DNA from: Winogradskyella aurantia
GTDB lineage: Bacteria; Bacteroidota; Bacteroidia; Flavobacteriales; Flavobacteriaceae
Length of the DNA stretch: 64,000 bases
Direction of reading: 5' to 3'
NCBI RefSeq assembly: GCF_002266855.1
Contig: NZ_NGJN01000001.1
Location: 669,989-733,988, forward strand
Shown here: piece after piece, positions 1 through 8,852 of the stretch
How the letters are laid out: each line of letters opens with the position of its first letter
Numbering within the stretch: the stretch's first letter is position 1
The notes under the pieces: generated by a model
What the model was told of the DNA's origin: nothing
What the model saw: the letters and a program-made list of their open reading frames with translations, nothing else
Databases searched by the model: none
Translations under genes and position numbers: made by a program

Positions 1-231
1 GAACTCGGATTAGCTCTGTTGAAAGAATTAAATGAAATGGCAGGAGAAAGAATTATTATTTTGGCAGGAGCTGGCGTTTCACCAGAGAATGCATCAAAAT
101 TCAAAGAAGCCCGTTTACAGGAAATTCACGCCTCAGCGTCGTCGCAACTTGAAGAGCAAAATTCATTATTTTCGATGACATTAACCTATTCTGACCCCCA
201 AAAAATTAAAGCTATTTTAAATGCGCTATAG
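1..231 (+). CDS. cutC: CutC family protein, C-terminal end (5' truncated by window)
   Basis: The reading frame is open from base 1 (frame 1) to a TAA at 229-231, so only the last 76 residues are present. The segment IIILAGAGVSPENA followed by a helix and EIHASAS resembles the last strands of the CutC TIM barrel, where a conserved glycine-rich strand and the E(I/L)H(A/G)S motif occur. CutC proteins were linked to copper homeostasis, but the biochemical role is unsettled. The stop codon overlaps the start of the downstream beta-mannosidase gene by 11 bases, which suggests co-transcription. The TTG at 19 is internal and not a real start. Confidence 0.75.
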   Translation, partial: ELGLALLKELNEMAGERIIILAGAGVSPENASKFKEARLQEIHASASSQLEEQNSLFSMTLTYSDPQKIKAILNAL

Positions 232-2707
232 TCTTCTGTTAGTCATCCTTGTATCTTTTAGTTGCCAACCTAAACACGATTTGCCAGAAATTATAGCCTT
301 GCATAATAATTGGCAGTTCAAAAAAGTTACAGATTCGGTTTGGCAATCGGCAACCGTGCCTGGCAATGTGCATTCAGATTTGTTAGATCATCAAATTATT
401 GAAGACCCTTTTATAGGAAACAACGAAAAGGATGTGCAATGGGTGTCTGACGCGGATTGGGAATACAAAACATCCTTTGCCTTGGATGAAGAAACACTTA
501 AAAAACAAAACTTCCAGCTTAATTTTGAAGGTTTAGATACCTATGCTTCGGTTTATTTAAATGATAGTTTAATACTAAAGGCTAATAATGCATTTAGAGC
601 ATGGCATGTTAATGTAAAATCACTTTTGTCTTTAGAAAACGAACTTCGATTGGTGTTTGAGCATACGTCAAAATACGAAGAAGCGGAAAAGGAAAAGTTA
701 CCTTATGAGTTACCCGAAGGGAATAGGGTTTTTACTCGAAAGGCCCAATTTCAATACGGATGGGATTGGGGGCCAAAATTAAACACAAGTGGTATTTGGC
801 GACCAGTTAAGCTCATAGCTTGGAATGATGCAAAGATTCAAGATGCCTATGTCCATCAAATGGAGTTAAATGATTCAATTGCCCAGCTGATGCTTCAGGT
901 AGATTTCTCAAATGCTAAAACGGATGGCTATCGGTTCGAGGTGCGGGTTAATGATACTCTCGTTGCTGTTTCTGAAGAGAGTTCGCAATACAGCCCAATG
1001 TCAATTCCTTTTCAAATTAAAAATCCAAAACGCTGGTGGCCGCACAATCTAGGGGAACCTTATTTGTACGACATTAAGCTCGTTATAAAAGACAATAGAA
1101 AAATTTTAGACAGTATTTCTGTCAAAAAAGGCCTCCGAACTATTGAACTGTTCACTGAAAAAGATAGTATTGGGGAAAGCTTCTATTTTAAGGTTAATAA
1201 TATACCGGTTTATGCAAAAGGGGCCAATTATATTCCACAACACAGTTTGCAAAACAAAGTCAATGATTCGGATTATGAAAGATTAGTAAATGACGCCGTT
1301 TATGCTAATATGAATATGCTCCGGGTGTGGGGAGGAGGCATTTATGAAAATGAAATATTCTATGACTTGTGTGATGAAAAAGGTATTTTGGTTTGGCAAG
1401 ATTTTATGTTTGCCTGTGCTATGTATCCCGGTGATAAAGCCTTTTTAGAAAATGTAAAACAAGAAGCCATTGACAATGTGAAACGCCTTAGAAATCATGC
1501 CTCAATAGCGTTGTGGTGTGGTAATAATGAAAACTCTGAAGGCTGGCATCGCTGGGGTTGGCAGGACGGAAGAAGCGAAAAAGAGAAGGAAGAGATTTGG
1601 AACAACTATTTAAAAGTTTTCGACTCTATTTTACCAAATACAGTTGCCCAATTTACAGATATAGATTATTGGGAAAGCTCGCCAAAATATGGGCGTGGAA
1701 ATCCCAAATATATAACCGAAGGTGATGCTCACGACTGGTGGGTTTGGCACGATGCCTATCCTTTTGAGCATTTGGAATACAGTATTCCGCGTTTTATGAG
1801 TGAGTTTGGGTTTCAGTCATTTCCAGGTTATGAGGTGATAAAGTATATTACCCAAAACGATAGTGTTGATATTTCTTCGGAAGGTTTTAAAAATCATCAA
1901 AAACACCTTAGAGGCTTTGAACTTATTGAAACTTATATGAAACGAGATTTTCCCGTTCCAACAGAAGCAGAAGATTATGTATATATGAGTCAATTATTGC
2001 AAGCCTACGGAATCACCAAAGGAATTAAAGCACAAAGACGCGCCAAGCCCTATAATATGGGAACTTTAATTTGGCAACTCAACGATTGTTGGCCTGCAGT
2101 CTCTTGGAGTAGCATCGATTATTTCGGACATTGGAAAGCACTGCAATATAAATTAAAACGTAGTTACGATGATATTTTGCTGTCGTCAACAATTCAAAAC
2201 GACACGCTGAACGTATGTATTGTTAATGATAAACTAGAAGAAGAACGCGGCAAACTTTGGATGTCTGTAGAGGATTTTAATGGAAAAATACTATGGAAAG
2301 AGTCGGTAGAAATTCAAGTGATGCCTGGCTCAAGCGAGGTTAAATATAAAATACCATTAAGTGCTATTTCATTCCCAAAAGACGAAATTGTACTTAATTT
2401 GGGTTTCAATTTAAAAAAAGAATTATTCTTCTTCGTAAAACCAAAAGACTTAAAACTCAAACAAGCCAATGTAAAAACGAAGTTTTTAAAAATGCCAGAC
2501 GGTTTTAAAGTAATGTTAACATCTAAAACACTGCAAAAAGATGTTTTTTTAAGCACTAAATATAAGGGTTGGTTTCATGACAACTTCTTTGATTTGTTGC
2601 CAGAAGAACAAAAGTGGATTTATTTTAAAACAGAGGATAATAGGTTGGATAATGCACAATTTTTAGATGATCTAGAAATAAAAAGCTTTAACAATTTCAT
2701 AAGATAA
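221..2707 (+). CDS. Beta-mannosidase, GH2 family, predicted lipoprotein
   Basis: This 828-residue protein has the GH2 beta-mannosidase layout: an N-terminal jelly-roll sugar-binding domain, Ig-like domains, a TIM barrel in the middle and C-terminal beta domains. It should release terminal beta-mannose from manno-oligosaccharides or glycan cores. The likely acid/base is E437 in WCGNNE and the likely nucleophile is E528 in SEFGFQS; NMLRVWGGGIYE is another family signature. The N-terminus (hydrophobic stretch ending FSC, Cys15) is a lipobox, so the enzyme is probably a periplasmic or outer-membrane lipoprotein. Its start overlaps cutC by 11 bases. No SusC/SusD pair is nearby, so this is not an obvious polysaccharide utilisation locus. 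Confidence 0.93.
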   Translation: MRYSLLLVILVSFSCQPKHDLPEIIALHNNWQFKKVTDSVWQSATVPGNVHSDLLDHQIIEDPFIGNNEKDVQWVSDADWEYKTSFALDEETLKKQNFQLNFEGLDTYASVYLNDSLILKANNAFRAWHVNVKSLLSLENELRLVFEHTSKYEEAEKEKLPYELPEGNRVFTRKAQFQYGWDWGPKLNTSGIWRPVKLIAWNDAKIQDAYVHQMELNDSIAQLMLQVDFSNAKTDGYRFEVRVNDTLVAVSEESSQYSPMSIPFQIKNPKRWWPHNLGEPYLYDIKLVIKDNRKILDSISVKKGLRTIELFTEKDSIGESFYFKVNNIPVYAKGANYIPQHSLQNKVNDSDYERLVNDAVYANMNMLRVWGGGIYENEIFYDLCDEKGILVWQDFMFACAMYPGDKAFLENVKQEAIDNVKRLRNHASIALWCGNNENSEGWHRWGWQDGRSEKEKEEIWNNYLKVFDSILPNTVAQFTDIDYWESSPKYGRGNPKYITEGDAHDWWVWHDAYPFEHLEYSIPRFMSEFGFQSFPGYEVIKYITQNDSVDISSEGFKNHQKHLRGFELIETYMKRDFPVPTEAEDYVYMSQLLQAYGITKGIKAQRRAKPYNMGTLIWQLNDCWPAVSWSSIDYFGHWKALQYKLKRSYDDILLSSTIQNDTLNVCIVNDKLEEERGKLWMSVEDFNGKILWKESVEIQVMPGSSEVKYKIPLSAISFPKDEIVLNLGFNLKKELFFFVKPKDLKLKQANVKTKFLKMPDGFKVMLTSKTLQKDVFLSTKYKGWFHDNFFDLLPEEQKWIYFKTEDNRLDNAQFLDDLEIKSFNNFIR

Positions 2708-2750
2708 GTCAGTGGTCTACTTTGTACATTTGATTTTAAATAGGTATTGA

Positions 2751-3989
2751 ATGCGCTGGTTACTTTTTATCATTATCGTAGGGGTTGCAGATTATTATGC
2801 GTTCCAAGCGCTTCGAGCTGTTACAAAAAGCAATTGGTGGTATCTGTTATATTGGATGTTCACCTTGGCCATAATTGGAAATTTCGTATACCAATTTTAT
2901 GGCTTTAATAGAAGTAATGGCTTTTCTCAAAGCAATTCCTTAGCTGTTGGATTTCTTATCGCAATGATTGTTCCAAAACTGGTCCTTATCGCCGTGATGT
3001 TTACCGAAGATATTTTTAGAGTACCACAAGGAGTTTACAGTTATTTTATGCAAGATAGCGGAAGCGACAATGGTGTTAAGCACTTACCATCACGACGCAA
3101 ATTTATAAGTCAGCTAGCCTTGGGAATAGCAGCTGTTCCATTTGCGTCTATTCTTTACGGGATGTATAAGGGCAAGTACAATTTCAAGGTACTTAAGTAT
3201 ACTCTCCACTTCGAAGATTTACCCGATGCTTTTAATGGTTACCGATTAACGCAGATAAGTGACATTCACTCAGGTAGTTTTGATAACGTTAAAAAGGTAG
3301 AATATGCTATAGACTTGATAAATAAGCAAGAAAGTGATGTGATATTATTTACAGGTGATATGGTTAACAACAAAGCTACCGAACTAGAGCCTTATGTGTC
3401 AATTTTTAAAAAATTGAAGGCAACAGATGGCATGTTTTCTGTTTTGGGTAATCATGACTACGGCGATTATGTACGTTGGGATTCAGATGATGAGAAAAAA
3501 CAAAATTTAGAGCGGCTCAAGGAACTTCAAAAGGAAATAGGTTTCGATTTATTGTTGAATGATAATCGTTTTTTAGAAAAGAAGGGAGAGCGCATTGCCA
3601 TAATTGGAGTTGAAAACTGGGGTAAAGGTGGTTTTAAAAAGGCAGGTGATTTGAAACAAGCGGCTTTTGGTGTTGATAAAAACGATTTTAAAGTCTTATT
3701 GAGCCACGATCCTAGCCACTGGGATGCGGAAGTTATTAATGACGAGTATCACTATCATTTAACCTTAAGCGGTCATACCCATGGCATGCAGTTTGGGATA
3801 GAAATTCCGGGGGTTTTTAAATGGAGTCCAGTAAAATGGCGCTATAAGCATTGGGCGGGTATTTATGAGCAGTTGGGCCAGTATATTAATGTCAACAGAG
3901 GCTTCGGCTATTTAGCCTTTCCCGGACGTGTAGGTATTTGGCCAGAAATAACGGTTATAGAGTTGAAGAAAGGCGTAAAAAATGCATAA
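2751..3989 (+). CDS. Membrane-anchored metallophosphoesterase (YaeI-like)
   Basis: 412 residues. The first 75 or so residues form two to three hydrophobic segments, followed by a twin-arginine-like SRRKF stretch near residue 115 with another hydrophobic segment, then a calcineurin-like phosphoesterase domain. All metal-binding blocks are visible: D171-I-H173, G-D203 in TGDMVNN, G233-N-H-D236, a SHD block and G341-H-T-H344. Relatives include YaeI/YkuE-type enzymes that act at the membrane on phospholipid or UDP-lipid headgroups, but the substrate here cannot be read from sequence. A TACATTTG element at 2724-2731 could be its own promoter, although no matching TTG box was found. Confidence 0.9.
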   Translation: MRWLLFIIIVGVADYYAFQALRAVTKSNWWYLLYWMFTLAIIGNFVYQFYGFNRSNGFSQSNSLAVGFLIAMIVPKLVLIAVMFTEDIFRVPQGVYSYFMQDSGSDNGVKHLPSRRKFISQLALGIAAVPFASILYGMYKGKYNFKVLKYTLHFEDLPDAFNGYRLTQISDIHSGSFDNVKKVEYAIDLINKQESDVILFTGDMVNNKATELEPYVSIFKKLKATDGMFSVLGNHDYGDYVRWDSDDEKKQNLERLKELQKEIGFDLLLNDNRFLEKKGERIAIIGVENWGKGGFKKAGDLKQAAFGVDKNDFKVLLSHDPSHWDAEVINDEYHYHLTLSGHTHGMQFGIEIPGVFKWSPVKWRYKHWAGIYEQLGQYINVNRGFGYLAFPGRVGIWPEITVIELKKGVKNA

Positions 3990-4040
3990 TTACTAACAAT
4001 TGTTTATTTTTATGAACCTCATAATGAACTTGCTACATTT

Positions 4041-4067
4041 TTGGTATTGAAATTTTAACTAGGTTTG
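4041..4067 (+). promoter_or_regulatory. Possible promoter for the thioredoxin-fold gene
   Basis: TAGGTTTG at 4060-4067 matches the Bacteroidota -7 consensus TAnnTTTG. A TTG lies at 4041-4043, but the 16-base spacer is shorter than the usual 17-23. Confidence 0.4.
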
Positions 4068-4098
4068 TAAAACAGTATTGGATTAAAAACTAATTAGT

Positions 4099-4395
4099 AT
4101 GTCAAAATTCGGGGAATTAATTGATGTAGAAATTCCTGTACTTCTCGACTTCTACACAGAATGGAATGAGCAATCCATTGCAATGCATCCAGTACTTAGA
4201 GATGTGGCCGCAGCTTTGGGAGATAAGGCAAAAGTTATAAAAATTGATGTAGATAAAAATAAAGAGCTCGCTGAGGCCTTAAGGGTTAAAGGTCTTCCTA
4301 CACTGATAATTTATAAAAACGGTGAGATGAAATGGCGTCATAGCGGCGAACAAGATGCAAATACCTTAATCGGTATTATTCAAGAATATGTGTAG
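4099..4395 (+). CDS. Thioredoxin-fold protein lacking the CxxC active site
   Basis: 98 residues, the length of a minimal thioredoxin. The fold markers are present: the LLDFYTEW strand at 15-22, DVDKNKELAEAL, and the cis-proline block GLPTLIIYKNGE. The active site is not: where thioredoxins have WCGPC this protein reads W22-N-E-Q-S26, so both redox cysteines are replaced. It therefore cannot be a disulfide reductase and is more likely a chaperone-like or binding protein. There is no signal peptide, so it should be cytoplasmic. It converges on the deacetylase gene with only 3 bases between stop codons. I believe close versions exist in other flavobacteria, so the loss is probably old. Confidence 0.85.
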   Translation: MSKFGELIDVEIPVLLDFYTEWNEQSIAMHPVLRDVAAALGDKAKVIKIDVDKNKELAEALRVKGLPTLIIYKNGEMKWRHSGEQDANTLIGIIQEYV

Positions 4396-4398
4396 TCA

Positions 4399-5061
4399 TT
4401 AAAGTTCTAATGCTTTAAACACATAGTTTTCTTTAGAAAAGTGTTCCAGCACCTTTGGTAGCGCAAATTTTAAATTTCTTGATGCTTTTAAACTATCGTG
4501 GAATACCACAATACTTCCTTTTTTTGCTGAGGCAATGACATTTCTAGAGCATTGGTCTTCACTTACGTTTTGGTCCCAGTCAAAAGATAGTATGTCCCAA
4601 AGAATTATTTTGTAACCTAATTTCTGAGTTGCTTTGGCTTGATTGGCTTTAAACTTTCCATATGGAGGGCGGAAAAGTTTGAACTTTGAATGAGTTTCCG
4701 TCGATTCGTTGGAGTAGGCTTGTTGCATAACCGTTTCAGCTTTAACAATATCCTCAACATAGACCTGTGTCTTGCATTTCCAACCCTTTAAGTGATTATA
4801 CGTATGATTTCCAACTTTATGACCCTGGGCAACAATCCGTTTAAATATTTGAGGATATTTTTCAATATTATTACCAATACAGAAGAATGTAGCCTTAGCA
4901 TTATAGGCATCTAATGCGTTCAGTACCCATTCGGTTATATCTGGTGTGGGACCATCATCAAAGGTTAAATAAAGTTCCTTCTTTTCAGTTGAAATATTCC
5001 ACACAAAATTAGGAAAGACTGACTTAACGAATTCCGGTGTTTTGGCTGGAATAATACTCAT
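4399..5061 (-). CDS. Polysaccharide deacetylase family protein (NodB domain)
   Basis: 220 residues covering one NodB homology (CE4) domain. Visible motifs are TFDDGP with D35 and D36, the zinc-binding H86-x3-H90 in GNHTYNH, the RPPYG block at 131-135, and a late VVFHDS with H188. The family removes N- or O-acetyl groups from sugar polymers such as peptidoglycan or chitin-like glycans. No signal peptide or membrane segment is evident, which is unusual for an enzyme acting on envelope glycans. It starts 5 bases after the stop of the upstream DUF2723 gene on the same strand, so the two are almost certainly one transcript. Confidence 0.9.
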   Translation of the reverse strand: MSIIPAKTPEFVKSVFPNFVWNISTEKKELYLTFDDGPTPDITEWVLNALDAYNAKATFFCIGNNIEKYPQIFKRIVAQGHKVGNHTYNHLKGWKCKTQVYVEDIVKAETVMQQAYSNESTETHSKFKLFRPPYGKFKANQAKATQKLGYKIILWDILSFDWDQNVSEDQCSRNVIASAKKGSIVVFHDSLKASRNLKFALPKVLEHFSKENYVFKALEL

Positions 5062-5066
5062 GTGTT

Positions 5067-8000
5067 TTATTCTTCTTCAGGTGAAATGGCATTAGAGCTG
5101 TCATTTAGTAACGAATTAATGTCTATATCTTCGTCAAACGGCGGTTCCTCTTCAACTGGACCCATTAGGGGGTCAAATAATTTCAAATAACTATTGAACT
5201 TTTTAGTTTCCTCTAGCGCAAAGTCTTTATCATCATAAATAACCAAAACATCAACCAGGGCTCTATAGCGTTGAATATCTGTATAAATTTCTTCAATCAG
5301 TCGCTCTTGGGTTTTAAGGTTTTGACCACTCAAGAACATTAAATTTTCCTGATATTTCTCTGAAACATCTTTAAATAAAGCTCTACCTTTTTCTTTATTT
5401 CCTATTTCGTAATAGGCACTAATGTAAGGTTCTAACAAAGAATAGTACCCAAATTTATCAACAGGCATTTTCTCCATAGCTAAATCCGCTATTTCTTCAG
5501 CCTTGTTCAATTTGTCTTCATTTATGAGTTGCTCTATCAAACGAGCAAGGTTTCCTCTATATGTTATACCGTTGCGTCTAGTTTCAATATCATGGTAGAT
5601 ATTTTCACCACTGCCACCCCAGTACCATTTAGAAACTAGATCGTACATTAAGTCAGCATCTACACGGCCCATATCATAAGGATTAGCCCTATCTACAGGG
5701 GTTTTTATGGGCACTAACTTGTAACACATGCCATCTAACTGTAGGTAATCTTTAAGCCAGATATAATCCTCATCGCTAAATGCGCCACCTGTAAAATAGA
5801 TAGGTCGTTCCCAATTATTATTGGCAATAATATCAAGCATTAGAAGTCGATTCTTATAAATATAGTTTCCGGCTATTTGTGTAAATAGTTCGTCCTCGAT
5901 TTTATCTGCGTCTTTCGGTTTGACAATGCCATTTTTTAAGACAACTTCCTTATTTACAGGAATACTAATGTTACGTGTTGGGAAGTAATTGGAATTCAGC
6001 AGATGTTTGGGATAAACTCTTGGGTCTTCTCCGCGTTTTTCTATAATGAACTTTAATTTTGTAGTAGGTTCTTCACTGCCCACAAAATCCATAAATTCCT
6101 TAATACTCAAAGTATCATTAGCAATTTTCTCACTAATTTCTCGGTAGATAATCACGTCTCTATTACTACCACGATATTGGTTATGCGTCAATTGTGATGG
6201 TATTGGTTCACTTTCATACGCCTTGCGCTTCATTTGGTCTATATACCAATCGGTTTGGAAAAGACTAGTATTTACTACTCTTACATCTGTTCTTACCCCC
6301 TCAATCTCTTGCAGGTACCATAAGGGGAAAGAATCATTGTCTCCGATAGTAAACAAAATAGCATTTGGCGCACATGATTCGAGGTATTTTCTTGCCATGG
6401 CATTGGCCGTATATTTTCCCGAGCGATCATGGTCATCCCAATTGTTAGCGGCTAAGACTCCAGGTACAATTACCGCACATAACAGTGAAATGACAGGCGC
6501 AGTTAATTTCGATTTCACAGTTGTTTTCAGTAAATCGTAAATAGCATAAACACCAAAACCAATCCATATGGCAAAGACATAAAAGGAACCAACAACCGAA
6601 TAATCACGTTCTCTAGGTTCAAAAGGCCTTATATTGGTGTAAAATTGTATGGCAAGTCCGGTCATTAAAAAGAAAACCAGCATCACCCAAAACCGTTTCT
6701 TATCTTTATTAAATAAAAATAAGAACCCTACCAAGCCTAAGAGCAAGGGTAGGAAATAATATGTATTGCGCGCTTTATTGTCCTCAACATCAGAAGGTAA
6801 ATTATCTTGAGTCATGCCGAGATGCATCTCGTCAATGAACTTAATGCCTGAAATCCAATTTCCGTTAAAGTCGTCAAACTTTCCTTGCACATCGTTCTGC
6901 CTTCCTGTAAAATTCCACATAAAATAGCGCCAATACATATAACCGAACTGGTATTGAATCATATAGGCTATATTGTCTGTAAATGACGGTTTTTCAACCG
7001 TTAAATATTGTTGTCCGTAACGTCTTAAAAATTGGTCATAACCTTCATAATCAATTTCGCCATTGGCCACACGCATTCTAAAATCAGCTACAATCTGGTC
7101 AAAGCGCCGTTTTTCTTGCATCGCATATTGTCCGGCTTGTTCTTCTGATAATCCATAACTCAAAGCTTCGTTGTACGCTTGGCTTTGTAGGTTGGGATTT
7201 ACTTTAAAATTGATCAAGCCCGAGAACATCATATAATTTTGTGCGTGTTCACTACTCCACATGCGTGGCAAAATAGAAGCGTGTTCATGGTTGTAGTTCT
7301 GCTTACTTTTTTCCCAGTCGTTAATAATGACGTATTTGCCTAATTCCTCATCCTTCTCATAATTTTTCTTATCATCAACAAAGGGTTCGTCCTTATCTGC
7401 ACCAGAATAGATTTCTGTAAACTGAGGACCGTAGAATAAATGAGTTTCCGGATATTGCTCGAGGTTGTAATAGGCCAATAGTTCCCGAGCGTCAGATGGA
7501 TTGTTTTCGTTTATGATTACATTAGCATTAGCTCTAATAGGTAACATAAGCCATGATGAAAATCCTATAAAAATAAACATCAAGCATAATACTAAGGTAT
7601 TGGCATGTTGAAGGCCTTTCTGACGCGTATATTTCAAGCCTAGATAAAATAGGCCAATGACTAGGAACCCTGTAATGATGGTTCCGGAATTAAACGGGAG
7701 TCCAACCGAATTAACAAAAAACACCTCTAAATACCCAAAGAGTTTTAACGTGGAAGGTAACAATAGTTTAAATATAAAAAGTAAGACCGCAGCCGAAGCC
7801 AAATTGGCAATAATAAAATTCTTAACGGTTAGGGTCTTGTAATTTTTAAAATAATAGATTAGGCCAATGGCTGGAATAGTAAGAAGTCCCATAAAATGGA
7901 CACCAAAGGAAAGACCAATAATAAAGGCCATTAGAATGAGCCAACGGTTCCCTCTTGGCTTATCCATATCTCGTTCCCATCTTAAACCTACATAAAAGAG

Positions 8001-8471
8001 AATGACCATAATTAATGTGGCCATGGCATAAACCTCAGTCTCTACGGCATTAAACCAAAAGGAATCAGTAAATGTAAATGCCAAGCTACCAACAAAAGCA
8101 CTACCTAGAATTGCTTGTCCCTTAGCTGGCTTTGAATCTTTGTCATACTTTACCAACGTTACAAGTAGCATACTTATGGTCCAAAACATAAAAAGAATAG
8201 TAAAAGCACTAGAAACAGCACTCATCATATTAAGGAGCATACCAATTTGTGAGGGCTCTAGAGCAAACATGGAGAAAAAAGCACCCATCATTTGAAACAA
8301 TGGAGCGCCAGGAGGATGGCCGACTTGTAACTTAGAAGAGGTTAATATATATTCTCCCGCGTCCCAGAAACTAACGGTAGGTTCAATGGTCATTGCGTAA
8401 ACAACAAACGCAATGGCAAAAACAGCCCATGCTAAAATAGTATTCCACTTTTTGAAGTTAAAATCTCCCAT
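5067..8471 (-). CDS. DUF2723 family membrane protein, GT-C glycosyltransferase-like
   Basis: 1134 residues. The N-terminal two thirds hold about a dozen hydrophobic helices; the first periplasmic loop carries FWDAGEYI with acidic D37 and E40, the position of the catalytic DE/DD motif in protein O-mannosyltransferase-like GT-C enzymes, followed by GHPPGAP. A soluble region follows (a GDNDSFPLWYLQ block near 700), then helical TPR-like segments towards an acidic C-terminus. DUF2723 proteins are widespread in Bacteroidota and are thought to glycosylate exported proteins from a lipid-linked sugar. The downstream deacetylase in the same operon fits a role in envelope glycans. The substrate is unknown. 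Confidence 0.85.
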   Translation of the reverse strand: MGDFNFKKWNTILAWAVFAIAFVVYAMTIEPTVSFWDAGEYILTSSKLQVGHPPGAPLFQMMGAFFSMFALEPSQIGMLLNMMSAVSSAFTILFMFWTISMLLVTLVKYDKDSKPAKGQAILGSAFVGSLAFTFTDSFWFNAVETEVYAMATLIMVILFYVGLRWERDMDKPRGNRWLILMAFIIGLSFGVHFMGLLTIPAIGLIYYFKNYKTLTVKNFIIANLASAAVLLFIFKLLLPSTLKLFGYLEVFFVNSVGLPFNSGTIITGFLVIGLFYLGLKYTRQKGLQHANTLVLCLMFIFIGFSSWLMLPIRANANVIINENNPSDARELLAYYNLEQYPETHLFYGPQFTEIYSGADKDEPFVDDKKNYEKDEELGKYVIINDWEKSKQNYNHEHASILPRMWSSEHAQNYMMFSGLINFKVNPNLQSQAYNEALSYGLSEEQAGQYAMQEKRRFDQIVADFRMRVANGEIDYEGYDQFLRRYGQQYLTVEKPSFTDNIAYMIQYQFGYMYWRYFMWNFTGRQNDVQGKFDDFNGNWISGIKFIDEMHLGMTQDNLPSDVEDNKARNTYYFLPLLLGLVGFLFLFNKDKKRFWVMLVFFLMTGLAIQFYTNIRPFEPRERDYSVVGSFYVFAIWIGFGVYAIYDLLKTTVKSKLTAPVISLLCAVIVPGVLAANNWDDHDRSGKYTANAMARKYLESCAPNAILFTIGDNDSFPLWYLQEIEGVRTDVRVVNTSLFQTDWYIDQMKRKAYESEPIPSQLTHNQYRGSNRDVIIYREISEKIANDTLSIKEFMDFVGSEEPTTKLKFIIEKRGEDPRVYPKHLLNSNYFPTRNISIPVNKEVVLKNGIVKPKDADKIEDELFTQIAGNYIYKNRLLMLDIIANNNWERPIYFTGGAFSDEDYIWLKDYLQLDGMCYKLVPIKTPVDRANPYDMGRVDADLMYDLVSKWYWGGSGENIYHDIETRRNGITYRGNLARLIEQLINEDKLNKAEEIADLAMEKMPVDKFGYYSLLEPYISAYYEIGNKEKGRALFKDVSEKYQENLMFLSGQNLKTQERLIEEIYTDIQRYRALVDVLVIYDDKDFALEETKKFNSYLKLFDPLMGPVEEEPPFDEDIDINSLLNDSSNAISPEEE

Positions 8472-8573
8472 ATTAACCAGTCTTTATGATGCCGACGAAT
8501 TTACTAATTATTATAGTATCGCCTAGTGTTTTAAGTTAACGTTAAGTAAAAACAATTATTTTTTTGTTTTTTT

Positions 8574-8603
8574 TTGCCCAAGCGAAACTTTGTTTTAAAT
8601 TTG
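8574..8603 (+). promoter_or_regulatory. Promoter of tRNA-Gln, Bacteroidota type
   Basis: TTG at 8574-8576, a 19-base spacer, then TAAATTTG at 8596-8603, a full match to TAnnTTTG. The mature tRNA begins 20 bases downstream, consistent with a start just before the tRNA. Confidence 0.75.
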
Positions 8604-8622
8604 CAGCCTCAATTTGAGAGAT

Positions 8623-8695
8623 TGGCCCATGGTGTAACTGGCAACACGTCTGGTTTTGGTCCAGAAGAGTCTAGGTTCGAGCCCTAGTGGGCCAA
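8623..8695 (+). tRNA. tRNA-Gln (anticodon TTG)
   Basis: A complete 73-base cloverleaf. The acceptor stem pairs TGGCCCA (8623-8629) with TGGGCCA (8688-8694), including the U1-A72 pair typical of glutamine tRNA; the discriminator is A8695. The D stem is GTGT/ACAC, the anticodon stem TCTGG/CCAGA encloses TTTTGGT with anticodon TTG, and the T stem is CTAGG/CCTAG around TTCGAGC. CCA is not encoded. It has its own promoter and terminator, so it is transcribed alone. Confidence 0.96.
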
Positions 8696-8704
8696 CGAAG
8701 TTTA

Positions 8705-8741
8705 AATCCTGAACATTACACGTTCAGGATTTTCTTTTTTT
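8705..8741 (+). terminator. Intrinsic terminator after tRNA-Gln
   Basis: A perfect 10-base stem AATCCTGAAC (8705-8714) / GTTCAGGATT (8722-8731) with a 7-base loop, followed by a T-rich tract to 8741. Confidence 0.9.
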
Positions 8742-8852
8742 GTCTGGAAAGAGAGAGCGGACAGCTTATATTCAGTAGACCTGACTCAGGTACTAGGAGG
8801 TTTAAAAAATCGGATTGGTTGTGAAATAAGCTTATTTGTGAGGTTTCGACTG
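8742..8852. other. Spacer between tRNA-Gln terminator and usp gene
   Basis: No gene seen. It contains two small perfect inverted repeats: ACCTGA-C-TCAGGT at 8779-8791 and the 14-base palindrome AAATAAGCTTATTT at 8824-8837. Both lie just beyond the 3' end of the minus-strand usp gene. Neither has a convincing T tract directly behind it, so their role is open. Confidence 0.4.

Noticed and set aside
221..2707. A polysaccharide utilisation locus around the beta-mannosidase
   Set aside because: No SusC, SusD, regulator or second glycoside hydrolase lies within the visible flank.
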